In this document: positions 22,104-29,288 of the stretch, piece by piece
Position numbering within the stretch: the stretch's first letter is position 1
How the letters are laid out: the number at the start of each line of letters is the position of its first letter
Assembly: GCA_028684815.1 (NCBI GenBank)
Contig: JAQUFE010000021.1
Coordinates: 1-32,279 of the forward strand
Reading direction: 5' to 3'
Origin: Sulfurimonas sp.
GTDB lineage: Bacteria; Campylobacterota; Campylobacteria; Campylobacterales; Sulfurimonadaceae
Length of the DNA stretch: 32,279 nt
Made by a program: the position numbers and the translations under genes
Notes under the pieces: model-generated
Seen by the model: only the letters and a program-made list of their open reading frames with translations
Told to the model about the DNA's origin: nothing
Databases searched by the model: none

Positions 22104-22301
22104 TTAGTTACTCTTCGCTAGTGCTGCAAAATCAATCTCTTGCGGCTTATTTTCATCTTTTGCTTTTTTATCTTCTTCATAGTTCCCTGTAGTAAAGACA
22201 TACTCACTACTCTTTAAGGTACAGCCTTTCATTCCAGGTACACAAGGCTTTTTAACAAGCTTACATTGTCCTTGATAATCGTGTTGACAAGTCCATCCCA
22301 T
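22104..22301 (-). CDS. 65-aa cysteine-rich protein
   Basis: The product starts MGWTCQHDYQGQCK and contains four cysteines in the first 30 residues (C5, C13, C20, C27), suggesting a small zinc-binding or disulfide fold, then a charged acidic tail. The start at 22301 is supported by AAGGAA about 10 bases upstream. The longer frame starting at 22367 would overlap fapA by 50 bp and is rejected. It follows fapA by 13 bp on the same strand and is likely cotranscribed. The family is not recognised. Confidence 0.72.
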   Translation of the reverse strand: MGWTCQHDYQGQCKLVKKPCVPGMKGCTLKSSEYVFTTGNYEEDKKAKDENKPQEIDFAALAKSN

Positions 22302-22314
22302 CTTCTTAATTCCT

Positions 22315-24168
22315 TTATTTTGAGTTGATAATTTTGAGAACTCCATCATCATCTTCATAGAGTTCAAAAGTTTTTTTAGTCATTCTCTCATTGGTTCTAA
22401 GTTCTATCTCTCTATCTGGATTGTGAAGTCTATATGTGATATGATTAAAGCCTTTTAAAGACTCACTTAGCACTATCTTCGCTTCAAAAATATCTGGATA
22501 TGCTTGCTCTATTTTTGCTCTTAATTTATCATACTGAATCTGCTTATAATCAAGTTTTTCTTTTAGTTTTTTATAGCGAACCCTGATTACCTTACAAATT
22601 TTAAAGTTTTTTATAAGAGTTAGTGGTATCTCTTGCTTCTCACTTTGATTTTTGATGATAAGCTCTTTTATTTTCTGGCATGATTTTAAACTCTCTTTGA
22701 CCTTTCTCGCACTATCTTTAAACTCACGCTGAAGTTCATCAAACTCATCTTTTACCTTTTTAAAATAGGCGCTATCATCTGATTTAGTCTCATCAAAACC
22801 ACTATTTACTAAAGCATCTAAGATAAATATATTCTCTTCGCCTTTTACTTTTTCTATCCCTATGTGTTGGGAAGCTTCCATAGTTACGTGTGATCCTAAG
22901 CTCTCTATTGTTATTTTTTTAGCTCTAATCTTTCCTCTTGTAGCATTTTTTACTATAGCCTCATCGGCTATAATCTCTCCGCCCTCAAGATTTTTAACTT
23001 CAACTTTACGGGCTGTAACTTTTCCCTTGTGAAGACTAATGGAAGCGTTTATACACTTTATTGAAGAGTCCCCATGTGTTTGCCCCTCAACTTTTACTTC
23101 TCTAGCTTCTATCTGAGTATTTGGTCCAACACTTCCCTTTATAAAAATATTTTGAACTTTTACACGCATTCCCTCTTCTATGGCATCTTCGAGAGGGTTA
23201 TTTTTTATAACATTTATAGTTATCTCTGAATCTAAGTTAGAGTTGATCGTTCCTGTGGTTTTAAAAGATATCTCATCAACATCTATACTGTTTGCCACGT
23301 CATACTGATTGCCACTCTTTACAAGATAACCACTCTTTCTTGAGAGATATTTTATATTCTCAAAACTATCTTGAACCTCTATGCCATCTTCAACTGTAAA
23401 CGTAGGAGATACATCTAGATTTACGCTTTTTACCTCAATGATTTTACCCTTGCAGGTTCTACCATGTTTGCCTTGTTGAGGCTTAATAAACTCAAAAAGC
23501 TCTTCACCCTCAGAACAACTAAGCATAAAACCTCTGTTTGAATAATCAACCCTGCCAGAGCTATCTTCAGCTCCTATATTATTATTCTCTTCTATACTCA
23601 TATGTAACTTAGGTTCTACAGACTCCTGCGCCTCTAATCCCTTTGCTACAATGATTTTTTTATCCTCTTTAAAAGTAACTTTTTTTACTCTCTTTATAGC
23701 TTTTACAAACTCTTCTATAGTTGTCTCAAACTCAACATCAAAAAGATAAAACAAGATGCCAGCTCTTAATTTTCTCTCATCTATATAGTCTAAGAAATCA
23801 TCATAAATATTATCATAATACTCTATCTGAGAACCTCTTTTTATTACAAAATAAGCAACTGTTTCATCTTCATTAAACTCTATCTCACTTATCATTCTTA
23901 AAAAAGGATACCCTTTGTAGTAGGGGCTGACTGTGATGTCATAATGTTGTTCAAACTCAATAGTTTCATCTCTTAAGTACTCTTCGCTAGCATATTTACT
24001 AAGTTCTGCATCAGATATACTTGTAAGCTCTGCCTCTTTGCCCTTGATAAAAGTTTGTATAGCATTGATTCGTATGTAGAGTCTTGAGATGGGTATAGAA
24101 TTTTGTGCAGCAATGCGTAGGAGTTCCTTGTAAACATTTTGTGTGGTGATGTCTATAGGCTTTGTCAT
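22315..24168 (-). CDS. FapA/DUF342 family protein
   Basis: The 617-aa protein contains the DUF342 (flagellar assembly protein A) architecture: an N-terminal region (about 1-190), a beta-rich right-handed helix-like domain with repeated short strands (about 200-450, with steps such as VKVEGQTHGDSS, VEVKNLEGGEII and KNATRGKIRAKK), a long coiled coil (about 470-560), and a C-terminal tail. Family members have been linked to flagellar assembly and polar localisation, but many bacteria use them in unknown ways. No flagellar genes are nearby. The 3' neighbour is a small Cys protein, 13 bp away. Confidence 0.85.
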   Translation of the reverse strand: MTKPIDITTQNVYKELLRIAAQNSIPISRLYIRINAIQTFIKGKEAELTSISDAELSKYASEEYLRDETIEFEQHYDITVSPYYKGYPFLRMISEIEFNEDETVAYFVIKRGSQIEYYDNIYDDFLDYIDERKLRAGILFYLFDVEFETTIEEFVKAIKRVKKVTFKEDKKIIVAKGLEAQESVEPKLHMSIEENNNIGAEDSSGRVDYSNRGFMLSCSEGEELFEFIKPQQGKHGRTCKGKIIEVKSVNLDVSPTFTVEDGIEVQDSFENIKYLSRKSGYLVKSGNQYDVANSIDVDEISFKTTGTINSNLDSEITINVIKNNPLEDAIEEGMRVKVQNIFIKGSVGPNTQIEAREVKVEGQTHGDSSIKCINASISLHKGKVTARKVEVKNLEGGEIIADEAIVKNATRGKIRAKKITIESLGSHVTMEASQHIGIEKVKGEENIFILDALVNSGFDETKSDDSAYFKKVKDEFDELQREFKDSARKVKESLKSCQKIKELIIKNQSEKQEIPLTLIKNFKICKVIRVRYKKLKEKLDYKQIQYDKLRAKIEQAYPDIFEAKIVLSESLKGFNHITYRLHNPDREIELRTNERMTKKTFELYEDDDGVLKIINSK

Positions 24169-24238
24169 GTTTAGCTCTTTTGCTTGTTTTGAATCAAATT
24201 CGCTTTAATTATACCCATTTCTGTTAAATAGTAGATTA

Positions 24239-24275
24239 TCTTTTTTTATATATAATGTCTATATATAAAAAAAGA
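24239..24275. promoter_or_regulatory. 16-bp perfect inverted repeat upstream of the nat gene
   Basis: TCTTTTTTTATATATA (24239-24254) pairs perfectly with 24260-24275 around a 5-base spacer. All but the two outer pairs are A-T. It lies 11 bp before the nat ATG. A TATAAT at 24251-24256 is embedded in it, so it may be both promoter and structured element. A run of U on either strand also makes it a possible bidirectional terminator for upstream transcripts. Confidence 0.55.
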
Positions 24276-24286
24276 GTGAGACATAG

Positions 24287-25084
24287 ATGCAAGCTATAGA
24301 GCGTTATTTAAAAATCATAGACGTAAAAGATAAACCAAAAAATATAACTGATATAAACTTTCTTATAAAAAAACACCTACAATCGCTACACTTTTGTAAT
24401 TTTCCTGTTTTACTAGGTGAAGATATCTCCTTAGAGCTAGAAGCGATAGTTGAGAAAATGGTAGAACAAAAAAAAGGAGGCTACTGTTTTGAGCATAACA
24501 AGCTTCTTTATGAAGCATTAAAGTATTTTGGTTTTGAAGTTGAAGCTCCTTTTGCTAGAGTTTTAAACAACCAGAAGATAGATGTACCAAAGACGCACCG
24601 ATTTACCCTTTTAACACTGGGTGGTGAGAGGTATATTGTAGATGCTGGCTTTTCATTTATGTCACCAAATTCTGCCATCAAGTTTGGCGATACTCCAACA
24701 AAGACTATCTTTGAGAGAGACTACATCGTAAAAGAGTTAGATGCAAACAACTTTGAGTTAGCGCTAATGCGCAAAGAGGGACTCTATACTCTCTACTCTT
24801 TTGATTTGACTAAGCATAACGAAAGAGATTTTGAGATGGGGCATTTTTACTCTTCTAAGCATAAAGATGCACCCTTTGTGAACAATCTCGTCCTCTCAAA
24901 GATTACAGATGCAAAAATCTATTCCCTAAAAAACAACTCCTATCATGAGATATTTAAGGGAACAACAGAAGAAGTCATCATAAAGACACAAGAGCAATTT
25001 AGTGCTATCTTAAGAGATATCTTTGAGTACGATATATCTGAGAAAGATATGAAATATCTCTTTGATAAGTTTATTTACTTGTAA
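24287..25084 (+). CDS. arylamine N-acetyltransferase
   Basis: The 265-aa protein has the full NAT catalytic triad: C67 in KKGGYCFEHN, H104 in PKTHRFTLL and D119 in IVDAGFSF. NATs move an acetyl (or other acyl) group from CoA to arylamines or related substrates through the cysteine. The length is normal for bacterial NAT. It is transcribed alone: the flanking genes are divergent (fapA) and, after 298 bp, an EAL gene. The ribosome-binding site is weak (GAGTGAG). A hairpin covers its stop codon. The physiological substrate is unknown. Confidence 0.92.
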   Translation: MQAIERYLKIIDVKDKPKNITDINFLIKKHLQSLHFCNFPVLLGEDISLELEAIVEKMVEQKKGGYCFEHNKLLYEALKYFGFEVEAPFARVLNNQKIDVPKTHRFTLLTLGGERYIVDAGFSFMSPNSAIKFGDTPTKTIFERDYIVKELDANNFELALMRKEGLYTLYSFDLTKHNERDFEMGHFYSSKHKDAPFVNNLVLSKITDAKIYSLKNNSYHEIFKGTTEEVIIKTQEQFSAILRDIFEYDISEKDMKYLFDKFIYL

Positions 25085-25097
25085 ACTTTACAAGTAA
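25075..25097 (+). terminator. hairpin over the nat stop codon
   Basis: TTACTTGTAA (25075-25084) pairs with TTACAAGTAA (25088-25097) around a 3-base loop, and the stop codon lies inside the left arm. No U tract follows (GCCCTC), so this is a weak terminator or a 3' stabiliser. Confidence 0.45.
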
Positions 25098-25181
25098 GCC
25101 CTCAAAATCTCTTAAAACAGCATAACATTATCAACTAACAAAAAAAGCGTACTAATAAACTCCTGATTTATCTATAATATT

Positions 25182-25360
25182 AGAACTCTCTGATTAATCT
25201 ATAAACTAGATTCCGTGTCAAGCACGGAATGACGGGGCACGTGCCATTCTGGATAAACAAACCGTCATCCTGAAAATGGCGGGACGCGTGTCATCCTAAA
25301 TAAACAAACCGTCATCCTGAACTTGATTCAGGATCCAACCCAATAGTTCTTCAGAGCATT
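25182..25360 (+). repeat. MITE-like repeat element, copy A
   Basis: This element of about 179 bp is matched by an inverted copy at 31358-31528. Shared ends are CTCTGATTAATCTATAAACT with the hairpin TTCCGTGTCAAGCACGGAA, and GTCATCCTGAACTTGATTC leading to TTCTTCAGAGCATT. The termini form a short inverted repeat (GCTCTGA/TCAGAGC). The middle differs between copies; here it carries an internal 22-bp direct repeat (25253-25274, 25300-25321). Hairpins of this kind are known as dispersed repeats in many bacteria. Apart from this element, the 25085-25382 gap holds only the nat hairpin and AT-rich DNA. Confidence 0.78.
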
Positions 25361-25382
25361 CAATAATAAAATAGGGGTTTTC

Positions 25383-25730
25383 ATGTCTTGTAATAAATGT
25401 AACGAAGTGTTTCGTCTTGAGAGTTCTGCTGCAAAACTATACTGGATGAGTGAAGTTGATGAACTTACTCAAAAAAGTAAAATATTTTTAAAAAAGTTAG
25501 GCTTTGAAGTTTATGAAAATGGTGGCATCCACTACATAGAACTCCCAGATGCTAAACTATTTTTTGAAGAAAACATAGATGCTATACTAAGCACGTTTAA
25601 CTCTCTTGAGAGCGAAGACATCCGTTTGCACATTCAAAATAAAGAAACGGAGTTTAACTTCGCATCTATCTTAGGGGCAAAAACACTCCAAAGATATACA
25701 AATCTCATCGAAGACAAAGAGTTTTTTTGA
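25383..25730 (+). CDS. N-terminal half of a split EAL-domain protein
   Basis: The 115-aa product begins MSCNKCNEVF (a CxxC, possibly metal-binding) and ends ...EDKEFF at a TGA preceded by a run of seven T. AGGGG precedes the ATG at a suitable distance. The next frame (+1) continues DIVQNKSLTSYFQPI straight into a complete EAL domain, so the two frames together read as one protein of about 350 aa. As it stands this ORF is a free N-terminal domain with no family I recognise. Whether it is made alone, fused by frameshift, or split by a sequencing error is discussed in the findings. Confidence 0.75.
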   Translation: MSCNKCNEVFRLESSAAKLYWMSEVDELTQKSKIFLKKLGFEVYENGGIHYIELPDAKLFFEENIDAILSTFNSLESEDIRLHIQNKETEFNFASILGAKTLQRYTNLIEDKEFF

Positions 25731-25731
25731 C
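25719..25731 (+). other. putative +1 frameshift/slippage site, GAG-TTT-TTT-TGA-C
   Basis: Seven T (25722-25728) end in an in-frame TGA followed by C. The P-site TTT can re-pair perfectly after a +1 slip, and UGA-C is a poor termination context. This is the same logic as the CUU-UGA-C site of release factor 2 genes. Transcriptional slippage losing one U would have the same effect. No strong Shine-Dalgarno-like stimulator is seen just upstream. Confidence 0.5.
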
Positions 25732-25734
25732 ATT

Positions 25735-26448
25735 GTGCAAAACAAGAGTCTCACTTCATACTTTCAGCCCATCATAAAAGCAGATGACAGAAGCATCTAC
25801 GGCTATGAGGCGCTCATTCGTGGAGTAAAAGCAAATGGCGATTTAGTTTTTCCTGATGTTTTGTTTGACAAATCGACTAGAAATGACTTAAATTTTAAGC
25901 TCGACAGGCTCTGCAGAGAGTCGGCTCTAAAGACAGCTGCAGTCAAGCAAATCACCCAAAAAGTCTTTATAAACTTTATCCCAACTGCCATTTATGATCC
26001 TGAATTTTGCCTAAGTTCAACTGTAAAATGGGCAAAGCAGTTAGAGTTTGATCCTAAAAACATCATCTTTGAAGTGGTTGAAACTGAGGCTGTAAAAGAT
26101 AAAGAGCATCTAAGTAATATCTTAAAATTTTACCAAAAACAAGGGTTTGAGATAGCACTTGATGATGTTGGAGAGGGATATTCTAGTCTAAATATGCTTA
26201 TAAAATTAAGACCAAATATCATAAAAATAGATAGAAATATCATTCAAGATATCCATAAAGATGAGCTAAAACAGTCAACCTACAGAGCACTCTACAATTT
26301 AGCAAAAGAGAACGGCATCAAAGTCCTAGCAGAAGGTGTTGAGAGTTCATTTGAACTAGAAGCTATAGAGAGTATCGGGGTAGATCTTATACAAGGTTAT
26401 TACTTTGGAAGACCAAGTGCAGAGCCACTTAGAAAACTTAGTGTTTAA
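25735..26448 (+). CDS. EAL-domain cyclic-di-GMP phosphodiesterase (C-terminal part)
   Basis: The 237-aa domain is complete and looks active: YEALIRG, NFIPTAIYDPEF with the metal Asn, FEVVETE, LDDVGEGYSSL in place of the common DDFGTGYS, KIDRNII with the catalytic Lys, AEGVES, and QGYYFGRP. It hydrolyses c-di-GMP to pGpG. The only possible start near the domain is a GTG at 25735 with no ribosome-binding site, 4 bp after the stop of the upstream frame. This makes translation by frameshift from that gene more likely than independent initiation. A strong convergent terminator follows. Confidence 0.85.
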   Translation: MQNKSLTSYFQPIIKADDRSIYGYEALIRGVKANGDLVFPDVLFDKSTRNDLNFKLDRLCRESALKTAAVKQITQKVFINFIPTAIYDPEFCLSSTVKWAKQLEFDPKNIIFEVVETEAVKDKEHLSNILKFYQKQGFEIALDDVGEGYSSLNMLIKLRPNIIKIDRNIIQDIHKDELKQSTYRALYNLAKENGIKVLAEGVESSFELEAIESIGVDLIQGYYFGRPSAEPLRKLSV

Positions 26449-26461
26449 GCACTAAGTTTTT
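26433..26461. terminator. bidirectional terminator between the EAL and cobT genes
   Basis: AAAACTTAGTG (26433-26443) pairs perfectly with CACTAAGTTTT (26450-26460) around a 6-base loop, giving an 11-bp stem with T-rich 3' ends on both strands. The EAL stop codon falls in the loop. It lies between convergent genes and would stop transcription from either side. Confidence 0.78.
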
Positions 26462-26464
26462 GCT

Positions 26465-27520
26465 CTACATACTATACAAAAGATACTCTATCTCTTCTAA
26501 AAGCCTTTTGTTATCAACTCCATTAGCCAATGTATATCCAAGTGCTGCACCAGCTCCAGCGCCCTCTTTTGCTTCGCCATCATCATATTTTTTAAGAAAC
26601 TCTATAGTCGTATCTTTAAATGAAAAACTTGTATAGATTGCGTGTGGTTTGTAGCTAAGAAGTGAGAGTATATGGGCGATATCTGAATTTTTATCATCAA
26701 CTACCCATGCTGTAGTTGCAAGAGTTATATTGTCACTCTTTATGCGCATCAGCACATCTTCTTTTAGTTTGTCAGCTATAAGTAAAACCGCTGCCATTTG
26801 AGTTCCTCCTGCTAAGACAACATGAAATCTCCTAGATGCTTCAAGCAGAAATCCAGCATTAAATATAAGCATATTGTCACCCACAATTGAGAGTTTCTCA
26901 AAACTATTCATATCTTCATCTATCAAAGATATGGCTCTCTTTATAGTCTCATCTTTTATACTTTTTGGCACATTTAAAAAGCTAGATGAGAAGTCTTTTG
27001 CGCAGTCATATCCCAAAGACAGAGCAGAAGCAGCAGCTGTAGTTGTCCCACTTGGCACACACTCTGCTAAGATGAGATAATTTCCCTTTAACTCATACTC
27101 TCTTCCTGCTCTCATTCCTTTTTCAAACACACTCTTTGCATCTATGTTTGCACCAGTTGCAATGGAGTCTGACGCCTTTATGCCAAAGCTCTGCGAACTT
27201 GTCTTTTGTGGAGCTTTTGTAAGCCCTAAATCATAAGTTAAGATAGAGCTAAATGGGGTTAAGTTATGAACAGCTCTTGTTATGATAGCAGGCGTTGGCA
27301 CGCCTGATGGAGTCTCTGGAACTTCGCCTAAAGAGAAGACCTTTGCATTTGTTATAAACTCCGCATCAAGAGTAGGCGTTAGTGAGATCATACCTGGGAT
27401 TCCAGCTTGTGTTATGCCCTCTATCTCGCATGTTTTAGTAACAGATGCTGTTAGTAGAAAGTCTGCTTTTCCTTGTGGGAGTGAATCTTGCTTGTTTGAG
27501 AAAATATTATATGTTTTTAT
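26465..27520 (-). CDS. CobT-like nicotinate-nucleotide:DMB phosphoribosyltransferase (archaeal/cyanobacterial-type family)
   Basis: The protein of about 351 aa ends an operon for cobalamin nucleotide-loop assembly. It would make alpha-ribazole phosphate or an analogue from NaMN and the lower-ligand base. Family features: FLLTASVTKT, IEGITQAGIPGMISLTPTLDAEF near the N-terminus, VLAGGTQMAAVL, and KEGAGAGAALGY near the C-terminus with the likely catalytic Glu. The first ATG in frame (27391) falls inside the conserved region and would remove about 43 residues. No ATG, GTG or TTG exists between it and the in-frame stop at 27524-27526. ATA at 27520, six bases after AAGGA, gives the expected N-terminus (KTYNIFSNKQ), so the start given here is a non-standard one. 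Confidence 0.82.
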   Translation of the reverse strand: MKTYNIFSNKQDSLPQGKADFLLTASVTKTCEIEGITQAGIPGMISLTPTLDAEFITNAKVFSLGEVPETPSGVPTPAIITRAVHNLTPFSSILTYDLGLTKAPQKTSSQSFGIKASDSIATGANIDAKSVFEKGMRAGREYELKGNYLILAECVPSGTTTAAASALSLGYDCAKDFSSSFLNVPKSIKDETIKRAISLIDEDMNSFEKLSIVGDNMLIFNAGFLLEASRRFHVVLAGGTQMAAVLLIADKLKEDVLMRIKSDNITLATTAWVVDDKNSDIAHILSLLSYKPHAIYTSFSFKDTTIEFLKKYDDGEAKEGAGAGAALGYTLANGVDNKRLLEEIEYLLYSM

Positions 27521-28058
27521 GTTTTATCCTTTTTGTGATGATTGAGCCATACCCTACTTTTATGCTAAACGCCTCTTCTAGACTTATCTCATCTAAGATG
27601 CAAAAGAGAGTCCTAATAACTCCAGCATGAGTTACAATCAAGATGTTTTCTTTTTGCAGTGATGGTAAAAACTCTAAAAAAAACTTCTCTACTCTTGCGA
27701 TAAACTCTTCGTATGCTTCACCATCTAAAAGAGTTATCCATTGTAAAAAGTCTTTATACTCAGCACCCTCTTTAGCAACTATTTGCTCATAATTCATACC
27801 CTCATGAGCGCCCCAAAATTTCTCCCTTAGCATCTCTGTGTAAATGATATTTTTTGTATGAAGTGACCCTTTTATGCTATCTTTTGTACGCCTCAAATCA
27901 GAGCAAAAAACAGCATCAAACTCTAAAGCATCTAGTTTTTTTGCTAGCTCTTTTGCACTCTTCTCTCCACCTTTAGAGAGTCCTATATCATTATGTCCGT
28001 TATAGCAATTCTTATATTTCTCATCCACTTCGCAGTGGCGAACAAGTGTTAGTCTCAT
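27507..28058 (-). CDS. cobC: alpha-ribazole phosphatase (histidine phosphatase family)
   Basis: The 183-aa member of the phosphoglycerate-mutase-like histidine phosphatases carries the catalytic motif as LVRHCEVDEKY (RHC rather than the usual RHG), a DLRRTKDS block, and the second histidine in ILIVTHAGVIR. CobC removes the 5'-phosphate of alpha-ribazole phosphate or of cobalamin phosphate. Location between cobS and cobT supports the assignment over a generic phosphatase. The ATG overlaps the cobS stop (ATGA), and the cobC 3' end overlaps the proposed cobT start by 14 bp. Confidence 0.88.
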   Translation of the reverse strand: MRLTLVRHCEVDEKYKNCYNGHNDIGLSKGGEKSAKELAKKLDALEFDAVFCSDLRRTKDSIKGSLHTKNIIYTEMLREKFWGAHEGMNYEQIVAKEGAEYKDFLQWITLLDGEAYEEFIARVEKFFLEFLPSLQKENILIVTHAGVIRTLFCILDEISLEEAFSIKVGYGSIITKRIKHKNI

Positions 28059-28777
28059 AAGGTAAAAAGAAGTAGATTTAGTAAGATAAGCTCAGTTGCT
28101 TCAATGCTAAAGCCATATATATCGCCACTAAAACCACCATATCTTTTTATGAAAAAACTCTTTATTAAAAACAGAACCAGCAAAGCACATAGTAGGGCTA
28201 GCCAAGCGTTAAAAAAGGCGACCAAGATAAGAGAGTAAAAAAGTGCGATAAGCATCTGGGGCTTTGTAAATTCTGCTTTTGCTAAAGTACCCATTCCGTT
28301 TTGACTTATGTAAGGGTAGAAGTAGATTGCTAAAGTAGTATTTAAACGAGATAACATAAGGATGATGGGAAGCAGATAGAGAGCTTCAAAATGTGCTAGA
28401 GATGAGGCTTTTGCTATTAAAAAAGTAGCGCTCATTATCATCCCCATCCCACCTACATTTGAGTCTTTCATAACTTCTAGCGCTCTCTCTTTTGAGACAT
28501 AAAGCCCATCAATAGTGTCACTTAATCCATCAAGATGCAAAGCACCAGTTAGCAAAACCCATAAAACAAAGATGATGATACCAAGATGAAAAGAAGCGAT
28601 AAAAGGAGTTAAAAGAGTATAAACTCCCCAAAGAATAGCGCCGAGAAAAAACCCAACAAGCGGATAAAACATCACTGCATATCCGTTTATGCCTTTGAAA
28701 AAATCGTGAACTCTGAAAAAAGGAAGAGCTGTAAGCATTGAGACCGCAAGAGCGAAACCTTTAAAGATATCTCTCAT
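28055..28777 (-). CDS. cobS: adenosylcobinamide-GDP ribazoletransferase (cobalamin synthase)
   Basis: The 240-aa polytopic membrane enzyme joins AdoCbi-GDP with alpha-ribazole or its phosphate to give adenosylcobalamin. Family hallmarks are visible: SMLTALPFF near the N-terminus, GALHLDGLSDTIDGLY with the acidic metal-binding residues, and DSNVGGMGMI. About six helices are predicted. Length is normal. Its ATG overlaps the cobU stop and its stop overlaps the cobC start, so the three are translationally linked. Confidence 0.95.
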   Translation of the reverse strand: MRDIFKGFALAVSMLTALPFFRVHDFFKGINGYAVMFYPLVGFFLGAILWGVYTLLTPFIASFHLGIIIFVLWVLLTGALHLDGLSDTIDGLYVSKERALEVMKDSNVGGMGMIMSATFLIAKASSLAHFEALYLLPIILMLSRLNTTLAIYFYPYISQNGMGTLAKAEFTKPQMLIALFYSLILVAFFNAWLALLCALLVLFLIKSFFIKRYGGFSGDIYGFSIEATELILLNLLLFTL

Positions 28778-29286
28778 TTTATCCTCACAGAGATGCCAGC
28801 GATAGTGTGATAAACCTCATCACACTTTGAAGCTATAAGTTGAGATAACCTGCCGCTTATATCTACAAACTCACGAGCGAGTCTGTTTTGAGAAATCACG
28901 CCACTTCCAACATCATTTAAAACAAAAACTATCTCTCTATCGAGCTCTAAAACCATTTGCATCTCACTCTCTATCTCTAAAAGACCAAAGCCATGATATA
29001 GCATATTGTTTATCCACATACTCACACACTCTACGAGTACAGCCTTTTCACTCTTTGCTACTGCCTCATATAGATGCAAAGGCTCCTCAATAGTCTCAAA
29101 ACTATCACTTCTACTAAGTTTATGAGCATCTATTCTCTCTTGCATCTCTTTGTCTATAAACTCAGTAGTTGCCAGATAGATAGGCTTTTGTGTAGAGTTT
29201 TTCACTATATAGTTTTGTGCATTTAGTGATTTTCCACTCTTGATGCCACCGATAAAAAGAGTTTTTTTCTTTGTACTAGAGTTCAT
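28774..29286 (-). CDS. cobU: adenosylcobinamide kinase/guanylyltransferase
   Basis: The 170-aa protein shows the P-loop GGIKSGKS, IYLATTEF, the DAHKLSRSDSFETIEEP block containing the His that is guanylylated in CobU, ECVSMWINNML, and NDVGSGVISQNRLAREFVDISGRLSQ. All of these are typical of the bifunctional CobU/CobP family. It phosphorylates adenosylcobinamide and transfers GMP to it. The gene starts 2 bp after ycaO and overlaps cobS. There is no corrin-ring gene in the window, so only salvage or late synthesis steps are shown here. Confidence 0.95.
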   Translation of the reverse strand: MNSSTKKKTLFIGGIKSGKSLNAQNYIVKNSTQKPIYLATTEFIDKEMQERIDAHKLSRSDSFETIEEPLHLYEAVAKSEKAVLVECVSMWINNMLYHGFGLLEIESEMQMVLELDREIVFVLNDVGSGVISQNRLAREFVDISGRLSQLIASKCDEVYHTIAGISVRIK

Positions 29287-29288
29287 CT

